Made by a program: the position numbers and the translations under genes. A stretch of DNA of 64,000 nt from Onthophagus taurus (Eukaryota; Arthropoda; Insecta; Coleoptera; Scarabaeidae), in the NCBI RefSeq assembly GCF_036711975.1, contig NC_091973.1, positions 16,740,001 to 16,804,000 on the forward strand. Direction: 5' to 3'. The notes beneath the pieces were generated by a model. The model did no database searches. It was given only the letters and a program-made list of their open reading frames with translations, and was not told where the DNA came from. Positions 1 through 8,379 of this stretch are shown here, in pieces (the stretch's first letter is position 1; each line of letters opens with the position of its first letter).

Positions 1-700
1 CAATGTATTAGGTATAGGGGGGGATACCAACTAAAGTTTGGGGGAAAAAAAATTAGGTTGGTATTAAAAGTAACTAGAGATCTAGGGATTTTTAGAAAAT
101 TAAATAAAAAAATTTAAATACAATGGCGCCACCTAGATTTGAGTGGTGTAAGTAGGTTCCTCCTCCTTTCTTAGGATTCTTAACTTTAAAACATACTTTA
201 GGATCTGTCTTCAACCGGAGTAGTTGATAATGAAAATTATTTATTTTTCGAATATCAGCTGGTTTCTCCTTCTTCTTCTTCTCCGCTATCGCACAATGTT
301 GTCGTAATAAAAAGAAAGAAGAGGAAGACCGTTGTACTTTGACGTTGTAAATTGTACTAAACATTTTCTTTTATATCGTGATTTACGAACTAGACGAATT
401 AGCAGCGGTTAAAAACGAACTGAATCGGGTCTTTCGAGTGCGGCGGTTGTTGACGCGTTAACGAATCGCAGGAAATATGCGGTAGGAAATGTGCGAAGAT
501 TAGATAAGAGGAAACTCGCTCGCAGACGATGAATAAGAATAATACATTTAATAAAAAAAAAATAATATATTTAATGAATAAAATAAATTTACCTGACGGA
601 CTGTTACATTTTTAAAATTTAAATTTGTTGAGCGCTTAAAGGGTGTCTCCAGTCGCTTGAATGCGCGTGTGCAGGAAATAGGAATAAATTTTATTCAAAT
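1..700. repeat. Left terminal inverted repeat of the Polinton
   Basis: It pairs with 8380-9390 on the opposite strand. Compared with the right copy it lacks two stretches, about 220 bp (equivalent to 9016-9237, flanked by CCT on both sides) and about 80 bp (equivalent to about 8829-8907). The outermost 64 bases contain nested inverted repeats: GGTAT at 11-15 with ATACC at 24-28, and ATACCAAC at 24-31 with GTTGGTAT at 57-64. The window starts exactly at the matched end, so the outer limit is uncertain. Confidence 0.9.
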
Positions 701-719
701 GTAGTAGTATTGTTGGTTG

Positions 720-1088
720 CCTAGCTCATGACGCGCCACCTGGCGGTGTAACGATGGATAGAGTTGTTGGTTGCTTAACTCGTGTGACGTCACTTAGCAG
801 GCGGTAGACAGTGGAACGCACATCTGTTGAGCGATAAATAGCGCGCTTATAGCTATAGGCGTTCTGGACCAAAATCCCATAAGATTTAACATTGGGGTTC
901 AAAAGTACCCTTTTTATCCCCACCACTATCTCCTTTCGAGGTTCTGGCTACGCCAACATTTTAAATTCGATCAATCAGAGCGCAGCATTCTCCAAGAACC
1001 ACCTTTTGGCGGGAAATTTGAATGAGGCTATCTAGATCGACAGGCTCAATGCAAATAATATATATGACGTGTTTAAACTGGAATAAAT
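720..1088. promoter_or_regulatory. Subterminal repeat and likely promoter of the GADD34-like ORF
   Basis: This stretch has a TGACGTCA site at 785-792, a GCGATAAATAGCGCGC-type motif near 832 and a block at 855-1050 that recurs, much diverged, at about 18890-19145, 19730-19990, 27270-27480, 32520-32735 and 40720-40790. Just before the ATG at 1089 there is an octamer ATGCAAAT (1049-1056), a TATA-like AATATATAT run (from 1057) and TGACGTG at 1064-1070. A promoter role is inferred from position. Confidence 0.5.
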
Positions 1089-1283
1089 ATGAAATCGGTT
1101 CGATTTAAGGAGGAGATTGAGATTTATGAAGTAGAGTGTGATGATGTACATGAAAGAGCAAGAAGCGGGCGGGAATGGTTAGAGGCGGTAATTGATAGAC
1201 AACGATTTCAAAGACGTATTAAAGAAATTGAACGAATTCTTGACAAAATATTGCGTGAAAAATTGTTAAAAATGAATGAATAA
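1089..1283 (+). CDS. GADD34/PPP1R15-like PP1-binding protein
   Basis: This is an intact 64-residue ORF with an ATG start and an AATAAA signal at 1293-1298 just after the stop. Residues 2-6 read KSVRF, a canonical RVxF docking motif for protein phosphatase 1. A short acidic linker is followed by a tryptophan (residue 30) and IDRQRFQRRI (about 35-44). This RVxF, then W, then DRxRFxRRI order is the conserved core of the GADD34/PPP1R15 family, also known in herpesvirus ICP34.5 and African swine fever virus DP71L, which bring PP1 to eIF2alpha and keep translation running under stress. The protein is little more than that core. I infer that it relieves a host PKR/PERK-type translation block. It could instead target PP1 to another substrate. 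It reads opposite to the neighbouring integrase. Confidence 0.7.
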   Translation: MKSVRFKEEIEIYEVECDDVHERARSGREWLEAVIDRQRFQRRIKEIERILDKILREKLLKMNE

Positions 1284-1360
1284 ATTAAACATAATAAAAT
1301 ACATTGTATTAATTATTTTAGTTTTAATATATAGTTGTATAAAACGTGCATATAAGTTAA

Positions 1361-1561
1361 ATGTTATGTATGGTTGAATTAAATTCTATCCCCACCACCA
1401 CCACCACTACTACCACAACAACCAGTCTCATAACCCCATGGAACATACTCACTTATTTACTGAGAATGCTTATCGCAAAATACTTGGGAAACGTTGATGC
1501 ACAAAAGAAATGTTTAAACAAAATATATGATTTGAAGGAGATAAGTATACTACTAAAATAA
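1361..1561 (+). CDS. Hypothetical poly-threonine protein
   Basis: The ORF of 66 codons has ten consecutive threonines at residues 12-21, encoded by an ACC/ACT/ACA microsatellite, followed by a predicted helical hydrophobic stretch (NILTYLLRMLIAKYLG) and a lysine-rich tail. It lies 78 bp downstream of the GADD34-like ORF in the same direction and converges on the integrase gene. No family was recognised. The repeat makes a chance ORF possible. Confidence 0.35.
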   Translation: MLCMVELNSIPTTTTTTTTTTSLITPWNILTYLLRMLIAKYLGNVDAQKKCLNKIYDLKEISILLK

Positions 1562-1614
1562 GGGTCAGATAACATATTACAAAAATTGCTTTATTTAAAA
1601 AAATCTACATACTA

Positions 1615-2523
1615 CTACACAATATCTGATTTCTTAATCCAACTTCTTTCATCTATTCCAAACCACTTGACGTACATTCTGTTTCCTTTCCGTTTTAGAA
1701 TCTCTTCAATCAACTGTATGTCAGGATAATGAGTCCGTTGTAATTCTTCAGTGTAGAAAGCTCCTTTAATGTTATCACCTTTCAAATCTTGTAATAAATA
1801 CGTCACTGGATTACTATATTGAATCTTAACAATTTTAAAAACTTCATTGCTCCAGTTAGGAGTATACCCTTTGGTGAACACACCACGATGTTTCGATATT
1901 CTTACAAAGTCATTCAAACGAAATTTTATGGGTAATGTTTGATTTTGATAATGTATTTTCCTATTATAAACAGTACGCAATAGCTTTTCCTCATCTGCCT
2001 CTATTGGTTTCATGCCTGTAGTGGAATGCTTGCGGGTATTATATGTTAATAAAATTAAAAGATTAAAAGATCCCTGCACACTAAATTCTTTCCACATTAA
2101 ACCTTTTAAAGTTCTATTTAAACGTTCAACGATAGATGCTTTTAATGAGCTAAACGTAGAGTAATGATTAATTTTTAATTTACTCATAAGTGAGATAAAA
2201 TCTTTATTATAAAACTCTTTTCCTTGATCGGTTTGAAGGTTTTTTGGTGCGTTTGCATCCTTTAAAATACTTTTCATTGCTTTAGTAACATCTTTACCCG
2301 ATTTAGTTTTTACCGGAACAGCCCATGCATATTTGCTAAAGACATCAATTACAACGAGTATATAACGATAACCACTATTTTGTCGTGCATAAGGTATCAT
2401 CTCTACTAAATCAGCCTGGTATAAATCATTTATCCCTTTAGTAAGTACATATCTCCTTTTAAAATGTATTCGAGCAGGTTTATGAAGTTCTTCAGCTAAT
2501 TTTCTTGTAATATCAGAGGACAT
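1615..2523 (-). CDS. Polinton rve-family integrase
   Basis: A 302-residue retroviral-type integrase that would insert the element into host DNA. Catalytic acidic residues are visible: D38 in YQADLVEM, D99 in QTDQGKEF and E133 in SIVERLNRTL, within the expected RNase H-like fold (YILVVIDVFSKYAWAVP at about 54-70). The C-terminus (YVKWFGIDERSWIKKSDIV) looks like the small chromodomain-like module common in Polinton integrases. The frame is open throughout and of full family length. Its ATG lies inside the end of the upstream ORF on the same strand (28-bp overlap), so the two are probably co-transcribed. Confidence 0.93.
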   Translation of the reverse strand: MSSDITRKLAEELHKPARIHFKRRYVLTKGINDLYQADLVEMIPYARQNSGYRYILVVIDVFSKYAWAVPVKTKSGKDVTKAMKSILKDANAPKNLQTDQGKEFYNKDFISLMSKLKINHYSTFSSLKASIVERLNRTLKGLMWKEFSVQGSFNLLILLTYNTRKHSTTGMKPIEADEEKLLRTVYNRKIHYQNQTLPIKFRLNDFVRISKHRGVFTKGYTPNWSNEVFKIVKIQYSNPVTYLLQDLKGDNIKGAFYTEELQRTHYPDIQLIEEILKRKGNRMYVKWFGIDERSWIKKSDIV

Positions 2524-2861
2524 GTTACTACGATTTCAACAAACAGTGTATTAATCGTCGCAGTAGGAGATGGAATAAATCTTAATCTATCACCTTTCTT
2601 CAATTTGATACCCTTCCCATTTGAGCTATCATAAATCCTATTGTTTACTATAAAAGTGGTGTCCGATGGCTTAATAGTGATAGAGTAAATTTCTCCTGAT
2701 TCAATAGGAAAAATATAATATTTTTTTAAATTACTCAGCGCATAACTATGTCCAGCTTTCCCACCAGTCAAAGAAATATTCAAATAAGAATAATGGTTAT
2801 GTTCTACTGAGGAGGCGGAGGAGGAGGAAGAAATGTGATGTCCGAACTTGTGGATAGTCAT
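2496..2861 (-). CDS. Hypothetical Polinton protein, possible virion surface protein
   Basis: An intact 121-residue ORF starting at ATG 2861. A serine/alanine-rich segment (about residues 10-18) is followed by an alternating hydrophobic, probably all-beta region (YYIFPIESGEIYSITIKP). It occupies the slot between the basic/acidic protein and integrase, which in the second Polinton relic of this window (14933-16977) is filled by a coiled-coil fiber protein. By position it may be an attachment or surface protein. No homology was recognised. Confidence 0.5.
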   Translation of the reverse strand: MTIHKFGHHISSSSSASSVEHNHYSYLNISLTGGKAGHSYALSNLKKYYIFPIESGEIYSITIKPSDTTFIVNNRIYDSSNGKGIKLKKGDRLRFIPSPTATINTLFVEIVVTCPLILQEN

Positions 2862-2888
2862 AACTAAAATGATGAATGTATTGTAGGT

Positions 2889-4034
2889 TTATACAATTAT
2901 ATGAGCTTCTCGTAACTCTTCTGTAATACTATTAATTTCATTACCATGTGACGTATTACCGGCAAGCTGAGAGGCTATTAAAAGTTTTAATCTATTTACT
3001 AATTCATTAGGATCATCCCAATAAATAAAATTTGACCGTTGATTATTGTACTGCTGCTGCTGCATGAGACCTTCACCAGTTCTCATACGAACAGGAACGC
3101 TTTTTACTCTGCTCCGTCGTACAACTCCTTCCGTTGCATTTAAAACAGGTGCAATTATTTGACGATACTTGTCCGACTTGTCACCCATAATTTGTTTGCT
3201 TTTATCTTGGTTTTTGTTTAATGCTGCTGTTGTTTTTAGTATTTCAACGTAATTCTTTTGATCGTCACTAGTATATTGTTCTGGTTCCCTCTTGAAAATT
3301 AGCTCATACAGACCTTTCGTACCCTTATAAGTTTTATTTGCAATGGTTATATCATTCGTTTTACTACTAAAGGATATTTCACTATCTCCAATGTAATATT
3401 TATCAGTTAAAATATTAACACGAATTCCCTTGTTGCTAGAATCGAATTCATTGTTATCATCTCTTACATAACCCTCAATGTAGGATCTTGTTAGAGGAGC
3501 AAATTGTTCCAAATATAAGAAAAATGATTCTTCATTAATATTCATAGTTTCTGGTAATGGAGATTCATCTGCTGCTGTCGCTGCTGCTGCTGCAGGTGGT
3601 GATGTTTGCGTTGGTTGTGGTGGTGGTGATGGAGATGTTGCAAAAACATCGTCATCGTCATCGCTTAATATTGATATTGTTGGTGATTGAGGCGCTTGTT
3701 GTTGTTGTTGTTGATGAAGTTCTGGTAGACGTGATGCTTGTACTGCTTTTGATACTCTTCTTTTCTTTGTAGGTATTACTGTTTTAAATTCTTCTTCTTT
3801 AACTTCCTCCGATTTAAGCTCTTCCTCCTCCTCTTCGTCCTCCTCCTCTCCCTTCTTAACTTTAATACGATGTTTAATTGTGGAAATTATTTTTTCTAAA
3901 GGGGTTGTTACTGCTTTATATTGCTGTTGAAGCAAATGTTTAGATTTATGCTTCCTTGCTTTTAATTTATCCAATTTCTTTTTCACATTTTCTCTTGTTT
4001 TAATAAGCTTTCGTGTTAATTGTTTTGAATCCAT
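2889..4034 (-). CDS. Polinton basic/acidic structural protein
   Basis: The frame is open to 4058, but the first ATG (MDSKQLTRKL) is at 4034, giving about 381 residues. The N-terminal 60 residues are lysine-rich and helical (KKKLDKLKARKHKSKHL), followed by a strongly acidic run, a basic nuclear-localisation-like KKRRVSK, and poly-Gln, Ser-Asp and Pro-rich low-complexity regions. A globular C-terminal segment ends in DPNELVNRLKLLIASQ and NSITEELREAHIIV. The same C-terminus occurs at 14933-15313 and a similar N-terminus at 19544 and 40557, so this is a conserved Polinton gene. Its role is unknown; it may be a capsid-associated or DNA-condensing protein. A 28-bp tandem repeat lies upstream. Confidence 0.7.
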   Translation of the reverse strand: MDSKQLTRKLIKTRENVKKKLDKLKARKHKSKHLLQQQYKAVTTPLEKIISTIKHRIKVKKGEEEDEEEEEELKSEEVKEEEFKTVIPTKKRRVSKAVQASRLPELHQQQQQQAPQSPTISILSDDDDDVFATSPSPPPQPTQTSPPAAAAATAADESPLPETMNINEESFFLYLEQFAPLTRSYIEGYVRDDNNEFDSSNKGIRVNILTDKYYIGDSEISFSSKTNDITIANKTYKGTKGLYELIFKREPEQYTSDDQKNYVEILKTTAALNKNQDKSKQIMGDKSDKYRQIIAPVLNATEGVVRRSRVKSVPVRMRTGEGLMQQQQYNNQRSNFIYWDDPNELVNRLKLLIASQLAGNTSHGNEINSITEELREAHIIV

Positions 4035-4121
4035 GTTTTCTGTACAATGAATGAACACTTACTGACTAATGCATGTGCTTACTGTAGAGTTTTATTAGAA
4101 CTGTTCAAGTCGGCTTTAACT

Positions 4122-4225
4122 GATCTGTTTTATCCGACCGGTTTTAACCGATCCGTTTTATTCGACCGGTTTTAACCGATCCGTTTTATCCGACCGGTTT
4201 TAACCAATCCGTTTTATCCGACCAA
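4122..4225. repeat. 28-bp tandem repeat upstream of the basic/acidic gene
   Basis: Three full and one partial copy of a 28-bp unit begin at 4122, 4150, 4178 and 4206. Each full unit contains the near-palindrome CCGGTTTTAACCG. The array lies between the phospholipase gene and the start of the basic/acidic gene, so it may act as a promoter array or a protein-binding or replication site. Confidence 0.85.
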
Positions 4226-4231
4226 CCGCAT

Positions 4232-4576
4232 TTATCGGTTGAAACACCGATACTTTTTCGGATTCTCCAATCCGAAACCCAACTTTTGTTTTACTTTCAT
4301 CGCGTTAGTAACAAACCATGCGTTAGCTTTTTCACCAATCGAAGAATCTTTCGCTAATACTCTTTTCCATGCTTCTGCAGCTAATACTTTATCTGCTATA
4401 TGTCGATTGTGTAAATCTGTGTATTGTGTATAGGCTAAATCATGACTTTTACATGCTCTATCAAGGTCATTAATGCCAGGATCTCCACGTGCTAAGCGTT
4501 TCATGAGATTTGTCCCAGGTCCACAGAACTGATAGCCGGGTAAATGCAGCTCTCCACCTGTTCGTATCACTAACAT
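4232..4576 (-). CDS. Parvovirus-type phospholipase A2
   Basis: The frame is open to 4603 but the first ATG is at 4576, giving about 114 residues. It has the calcium-loop motif YQFCGPGTN and the catalytic motif DRACKSHDLAY with the His-Asp pair (residues 54-55 of the open frame), both diagnostic of the secreted-type PLA2 in parvovirus VP1, bidnaviruses and some Polintons. In parvoviruses this enzyme opens the endosomal membrane during entry; here it would plausibly act from the virion, perhaps as a separate small protein. The open frame begins at the last bases of the ATPase gene (4-bp overlap). No breaks were seen. Confidence 0.9.
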   Translation of the reverse strand: MLVIRTGGELHLPGYQFCGPGTNLMKRLARGDPGINDLDRACKSHDLAYTQYTDLHNRHIADKVLAAEAWKRVLAKDSSIGEKANAWFVTNAMKVKQKLGFGLENPKKYRCFNR

Positions 4577-4599
4577 GACTGATATAGAAACATACACAA

Positions 4600-5391
4600 T
4601 CACAGTATTATATAGTAATGAAACCCATTACGATATCTACCATTGTTCATATCGTCCTCCTTACTGATTACAAAAAATCCGAATCTATCTCTCCAACACA
4701 TTGAACACATTTTCTTAAAGACGTTGAATTTCATATCGGGTATTACATGATCGTTATAAATATGTCTTAAATTTAGATCATCTTGTTTGAAAAGTATTAA
4801 AAAGTTTGCATTATCACGTATTAAATGCTTTGGAATATGCGTGTAACTCTGACATAAATAAAAACTGTCTATTGCCTTATGTCGTCCCATACAAAAATAA
4901 TCACGAATAATTGATTGTTTATCGCATGCTACATCATCAAATATAAAAACCGAATCTTCATTCGCTTTGGAAGGATGCATTATGTCATCACTACTGCTAT
5001 ACTCATAATATCCTAAACCTTTTATAGGCTGTAGTAATTTTCTCAAATATTCATATTTGCTTTGATACAATGACTTTGAATACACATACACATTTTTAAA
5101 GGATAGTCCATTAGGATCCTGTAATAAGCTAATTATCAGATTTGTTTTACCAGAGTTAGAAGGTCCGGATATTATGCAACGTAGATTATTTGGAAATAAA
5201 TAACTATGCTTTTTGTTTTGAGGTGATTGATTATTATTATTAAATTGTATTGTTACATCATCAACATTTAATGTGTAAGGTTGTTTTATCACTTTCATGT
5301 TTATTGTATAACTAACTCTTATATCAGTTTGATTTTGAATATATAATGTTCTAATTTGTCTGTTGACCATTGAAGTGATTATCAATATCAT
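4600..5391 (-). CDS. FtsK/A32-like genome-packaging ATPase
   Basis: About 263 residues. Walker A GPSNSGKT is at about 76-83, Walker B SVFIFDDV at about 147-154, and the sensor-like LCQSY and the conserved DNANFLILFKQDDLNLRHIY region follow. This is the DNA-packaging motor of Polintons and adintoviruses, related to poxvirus A32 and FtsK/HerA ATPases. The open frame begins with TTG at 5394; ATGs at 5391 and 5370 are possible starts. The first 40 codons lie in a duplicated segment (see 5261-5508), so the start is uncertain. Degenerate C-terminal pieces of a related gene occur at 19151 and 32731. Confidence 0.92.
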   Translation of the reverse strand: MILIITSMVNRQIRTLYIQNQTDIRVSYTINMKVIKQPYTLNVDDVTIQFNNNNQSPQNKKHSYLFPNNLRCIISGPSNSGKTNLIISLLQDPNGLSFKNVYVYSKSLYQSKYEYLRKLLQPIKGLGYYEYSSSDDIMHPSKANEDSVFIFDDVACDKQSIIRDYFCMGRHKAIDSFYLCQSYTHIPKHLIRDNANFLILFKQDDLNLRHIYNDHVIPDMKFNVFKKMCSMCWRDRFGFFVISKEDDMNNGRYRNGFHYYIIL

Positions 5392-5508
5392 CAATATTTA
5401 ATGTGTAAGATTGTTTTATCACTTTCATGTTTATGGTATAACTGACTCCTATATAAGTCTGAATCTGAACATATAATATTCATTTGTCTGTTGACCATTG
5501 AAGTGATT
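5261..5508. repeat. About 120-bp tandem duplication at the divergent gene start
   Basis: The segment at 5261-5380 is repeated with scattered mismatches at 5391-5508. Both copies contain TTTAATGTGTAAG and end TTGACCATTGAAGTGATT. The inner copy encodes the N-terminus of the ATPase; the outer copy forms the region immediately upstream of the pX-like ORF. The duplicated DNA probably includes the divergent promoter. Confidence 0.85.
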
Positions 5509-5510
5509 GG

Positions 5511-5954
5511 ATGATCATGAAGAAAAGAGCCAGTGGAAAAGCCATTTCTTTTAATAGAGCCGTTAAAAATGCTAAAATAAAATTAAAAGAGTCAAGCACT
5601 AATGATTTGAAATCTGCTGCAAAGTTAGCTTTACGTGCCGTAAAAGGTATTGTCAAAAAGAAACCTCGTTCTAGAATTATTACAATTCCGAAAAGCGGTG
5701 GTATCCTTCCGCTCATTCCAATTTTTGCTGGTTTAAGTGCATTAGGAGGTTTAGCAGGTGGCACTGCTTCCGTTATAAGTGCTGTCAATAAAGCGAAGCA
5801 AGCACAAACGGCCCTCAAGGAAAGTCAAAGACATAATCAAACGATGGAATCAATAGCTTTAGGTAAAGGTCTATATTTAAAACCATATAAAAAAGGATTA
5901 GGTGTTTTTTTAAAGACACGCCAAGAAAAACCATACAACAGCAGAAAGCGCTAA
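5511..5954 (+). CDS. Adenovirus pX-like virion core protein
   Basis: A 147-residue basic protein. The Lys/Arg-rich N-terminal half ends in KKKPRSRIITIPKSGG, followed by a hydrophobic glycine/alanine segment (ILPLIPIFAGLSALGGLAGG, about 65-84), a helix, and a basic tail. This layout, including the GLYLKPYKKG-type motif, is typical of the small core/membrane-active proteins annotated pX-like in Polintons and adintoviruses. It is intact, is first in the rightward virion gene cluster, and is likely to be packaged with the genome. Confidence 0.75.
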   Translation: MIMKKRASGKAISFNRAVKNAKIKLKESSTNDLKSAAKLALRAVKGIVKKKPRSRIITIPKSGGILPLIPIFAGLSALGGLAGGTASVISAVNKAKQAQTALKESQRHNQTMESIALGKGLYLKPYKKGLGVFLKTRQEKPYNSRKR

Positions 5955-5968
5955 CAAACGTTGACTTG

Positions 5969-6304
5969 ATGCGTTATGTAAAAATATTGGGAATACCAGA
6001 GTTTAGAGGGATATTCATGCGAGATAAATTGCCTATACGTATTAATAATAATGAATGAGGTATTATTAACTTGGATAGTGTGAAAGGGCCTGGCACTCAT
6101 TGGACAGCCTATATTAAGAAGGGAAATATAATTACTTATTTTGATAGTTTTGGTAATTTAAAACCAAGTAAAGAAATTGTGAACTATTTCAAGAGTGCTG
6201 GAAATAATGTAATTATTAAATATAATCACCATCAATATCAAACCTATAACACAAGTAATTGTGGTTATTTATGTTTAAATTTCTTACTATCGGACGCATT
6301 ATAG
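5969..6304 (+). pseudogene. Adenain-like cysteine protease, interrupted by one stop
   Basis: The frame starts at ATG 5969 and has one in-frame TGA at 6056-6058, after which it stays open to 6304. Catalytic positions are visible: His in GPGTHW, an acidic residue in TYFDSFG and the nucleophile Cys in NTSNCGYLC. This is the adenovirus-like maturation protease of Polintons, which cleaves capsid and core precursors. Total length of about 111 residues is close to the minimal family domain. The stop lies about 40 residues before the catalytic His, so the copy is probably non-functional unless the stop is read through. Confidence 0.85.
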
Positions 6305-6320
6305 CTTCAACAATCAAAGG

Positions 6321-7030
6321 ATGTGGACGTTTGATTTAGTAGGAAAAACATCTGTTCTAACAGCAAATTACCACCCTGCAATAGAACTGAATCCTAATTA
6401 TCAATATGAACTGGCACTTGTAAGCTTTGATGGTTACAACTCAATTCCAAATATTGATGAAACAAACAATTGCTTAAAAATAGATAATGTATTGATAGCA
6501 CTACCAACAGGATCTCTTATGAATTAATACACATTTCGAATGCTATTAATAAACAACTTAAAGAAAAGAATATTAATGGTGTGACCTTTAGCCTACAAGC
6601 AAATGAGGATACGCTACAAGCAGTGATCACATGTAACAAAACTATTGATTTTAATATAAACAACTCCATCTCAACAATATTAGGATTTAATAAATCAGAT
6701 GTACTGGATCCAATAAAATCCCCGCATAGAGCTCGCAATATTGTAGATATATTTAAAGTAAATTCTATACAAGTACTATGTAGCATAACACATGGAGCTT
6801 ATCACAACGACATACCTGCGCACACTATCTACTCATTTTTCCCTACAGTACCTAAAGGTTATAAAATATCAGAAACTCCCCACAATTTAATATATATGCC
6901 TTTGAATACACAAATAATTAATAATATTACCCTTAAAATAGTTGATCAAAACGGAGTGTTGGTTAATTTCAGAGGAGAAGTCATCAAGATAAGACTACAT
7001 TTAAAGCTCTCTAGTAATAATGGTTCTTAA
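6321..7030 (+). pseudogene. Penton-like minor capsid protein, frameshifted
   Basis: The first part (6321-6527) begins MWTFDLVGKTSVLTANYHP and the second continues in another frame to 7030, the switch falling close to 6517 in a CT dinucleotide repeat. The N-terminal WTFDL, the Y-N-(S/T)-IPN motif and downstream beta-rich sequence match the minor (single-jelly-roll, vertex/penton) capsid proteins of Polintons. The gene lies directly between protease and major capsid genes, as usual for the group. The frameshift would truncate the product to 68 residues. Confidence 0.75.
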
Positions 7031-7154
7031 GGTGAAAGGTTATATAAACCCACGAAATCAAACCAATACTTTTAGTTCTCCTCACACTGTGAAACAGTTA
7101 ACACCTCAAAACAAACAATTTCTTGAATCATTAGGTTTACAATTAATAAAATAA
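7020..7154 (+). CDS. 44-residue conserved-looking ORF before the capsid gene
   Basis: A short ORF begins with an ATG that overlaps the end of the minor capsid frame and stops 8 bp before the capsid gene ATG. It is basic with a low-complexity middle and a compact helical end (LTPQNKQFLESLGLQLI). Its tight packing between two virion genes, clean start and stop and helical C-terminus suggest a real small virion or assembly protein. The function is unknown. Confidence 0.5.
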   Translation: MVLKVKGYINPRNQTNTFSSPHTVKQLTPQNKQFLESLGLQLIK

Positions 7155-7162
7155 TATTCAAT

Positions 7163-8272
7163 ATGAGTATCTTAAACGTCTCGGATAAAGTAGAATTTGA
7201 TAATTCACTCGTACGGATTCAGTATCATAATCATTTACCATACTCATCAAATTCGTTTAACAATAGCGATGAAATTCGTATTGCAATTCAACAACAGGAC
7301 GTTTACACGTTACCAAGTCAATCTTTTATTTACGTACAAGGGAAACTATTGAAAGATGACGGAACCGTTGATAAAGATTCAAAATTATCAGTAAATCCGA
7401 TCGCTCATATGTTTAGTGAAGTACGATTTGAATGTGGAGGGAACGTAATTGACAGAGTAAGAAATCCAGGAATAGCTAGCACATTAAAAAATCTTTGCTC
7501 ATTAACAAGATCGGAATACTATCATGCCTCTAACGCAGGTTTCGAATATCCAAATGTTAAAGTAAATGAAAATAAAGGAGATTTAGATTTTTGTGTTCCC
7601 TTGAAATATTTTCTTGGTTTCGCAGAAGATTATAATAAAATTTTGATAAATCTCCGTCAAGAATTAGTTTTAGTACGCAGTAATTCAGACAAGAATGTTA
7701 TCGAAAGTCTTTTACCTAATGTGATAATTACTATTAATAAAATAGTATGGAAAGTGCCTCATGTTTCTGTAGCCGATGTTGAACGTTTAAAACTTTTAGA
7801 GTACATTGAACAAGGAATTGAATTAGACATGGGATTTAGATCATTTGATTTACATGAATACCCATCATTACCAAAAAGTAGACAACACACATGGACAATT
7901 AAAACATCTACTCAATTAGAAAAACCCAGATACTTTATATTAGGGTTTCAAATCAATAGAAAAGATAATCCGTTACGTTCTGCATCACAATTTGACCACT
8001 GTAATTTAACAGATATGAAAGTGTTTTTAAATAGTGAGAAATATCCCTATGAAGCTTTAAATTTAAATTTTAAGACAGGTCAAATTGCAGTTTTATATGA
8101 AATGTATTGTAATTTCGCAAAAACCTATTACGATCGAGAACTTGCAGAACCAATGTTTAACAGAGATACATTTTTAGCACATACACCGATTATTGTAGTT
8201 GATTGTTCACGGCAAAATGATATTTTAAATGTTGGAACCGTTCCTTTAACTGGTATGATTAATCAAATATAG
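7163..8272 (+). CDS. Double-jelly-roll major capsid protein
   Basis: An intact 369-residue ORF. The sequence is beta-rich throughout and contains NNSDEIRIAIQQQDVYTLP and ECGGNVIDRVRNPG, which I recognise as typical of the double jelly-roll-like capsid family found in insect Polinton-like elements. It would form the icosahedral shell. At 369 residues it is shorter than classical Polinton capsids (usually above 500), so it is either a compact variant or only part of a larger assembly. It is the last gene before the right inverted repeat, with about 100 bp between. Confidence 0.85.
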   Translation: MSILNVSDKVEFDNSLVRIQYHNHLPYSSNSFNNSDEIRIAIQQQDVYTLPSQSFIYVQGKLLKDDGTVDKDSKLSVNPIAHMFSEVRFECGGNVIDRVRNPGIASTLKNLCSLTRSEYYHASNAGFEYPNVKVNENKGDLDFCVPLKYFLGFAEDYNKILINLRQELVLVRSNSDKNVIESLLPNVIITINKIVWKVPHVSVADVERLKLLEYIEQGIELDMGFRSFDLHEYPSLPKSRQHTWTIKTSTQLEKPRYFILGFQINRKDNPLRSASQFDHCNLTDMKVFLNSEKYPYEALNLNFKTGQIAVLYEMYCNFAKTYYDRELAEPMFNRDTFLAHTPIIVVDCSRQNDILNVGTVPLTGMINQI

Positions 8273-8379
8273 ATCAGTTTGTAAACAACTCTATGTCCAT
8301 AACATTATGTTTTAATAAAGTAGATGAACTGGATTTTTATGTAAACAAAATAAAGTTAGTCGTATTTAAGTTGGCTGAA

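Noticed and set aside
3557..3772. Plus-strand hydrophobic ORF opposite the basic/acidic gene
   Set aside because: It is the shadow of Gln/Ser/Asp repeats on the minus strand, which read as Leu/Val on the other strand.
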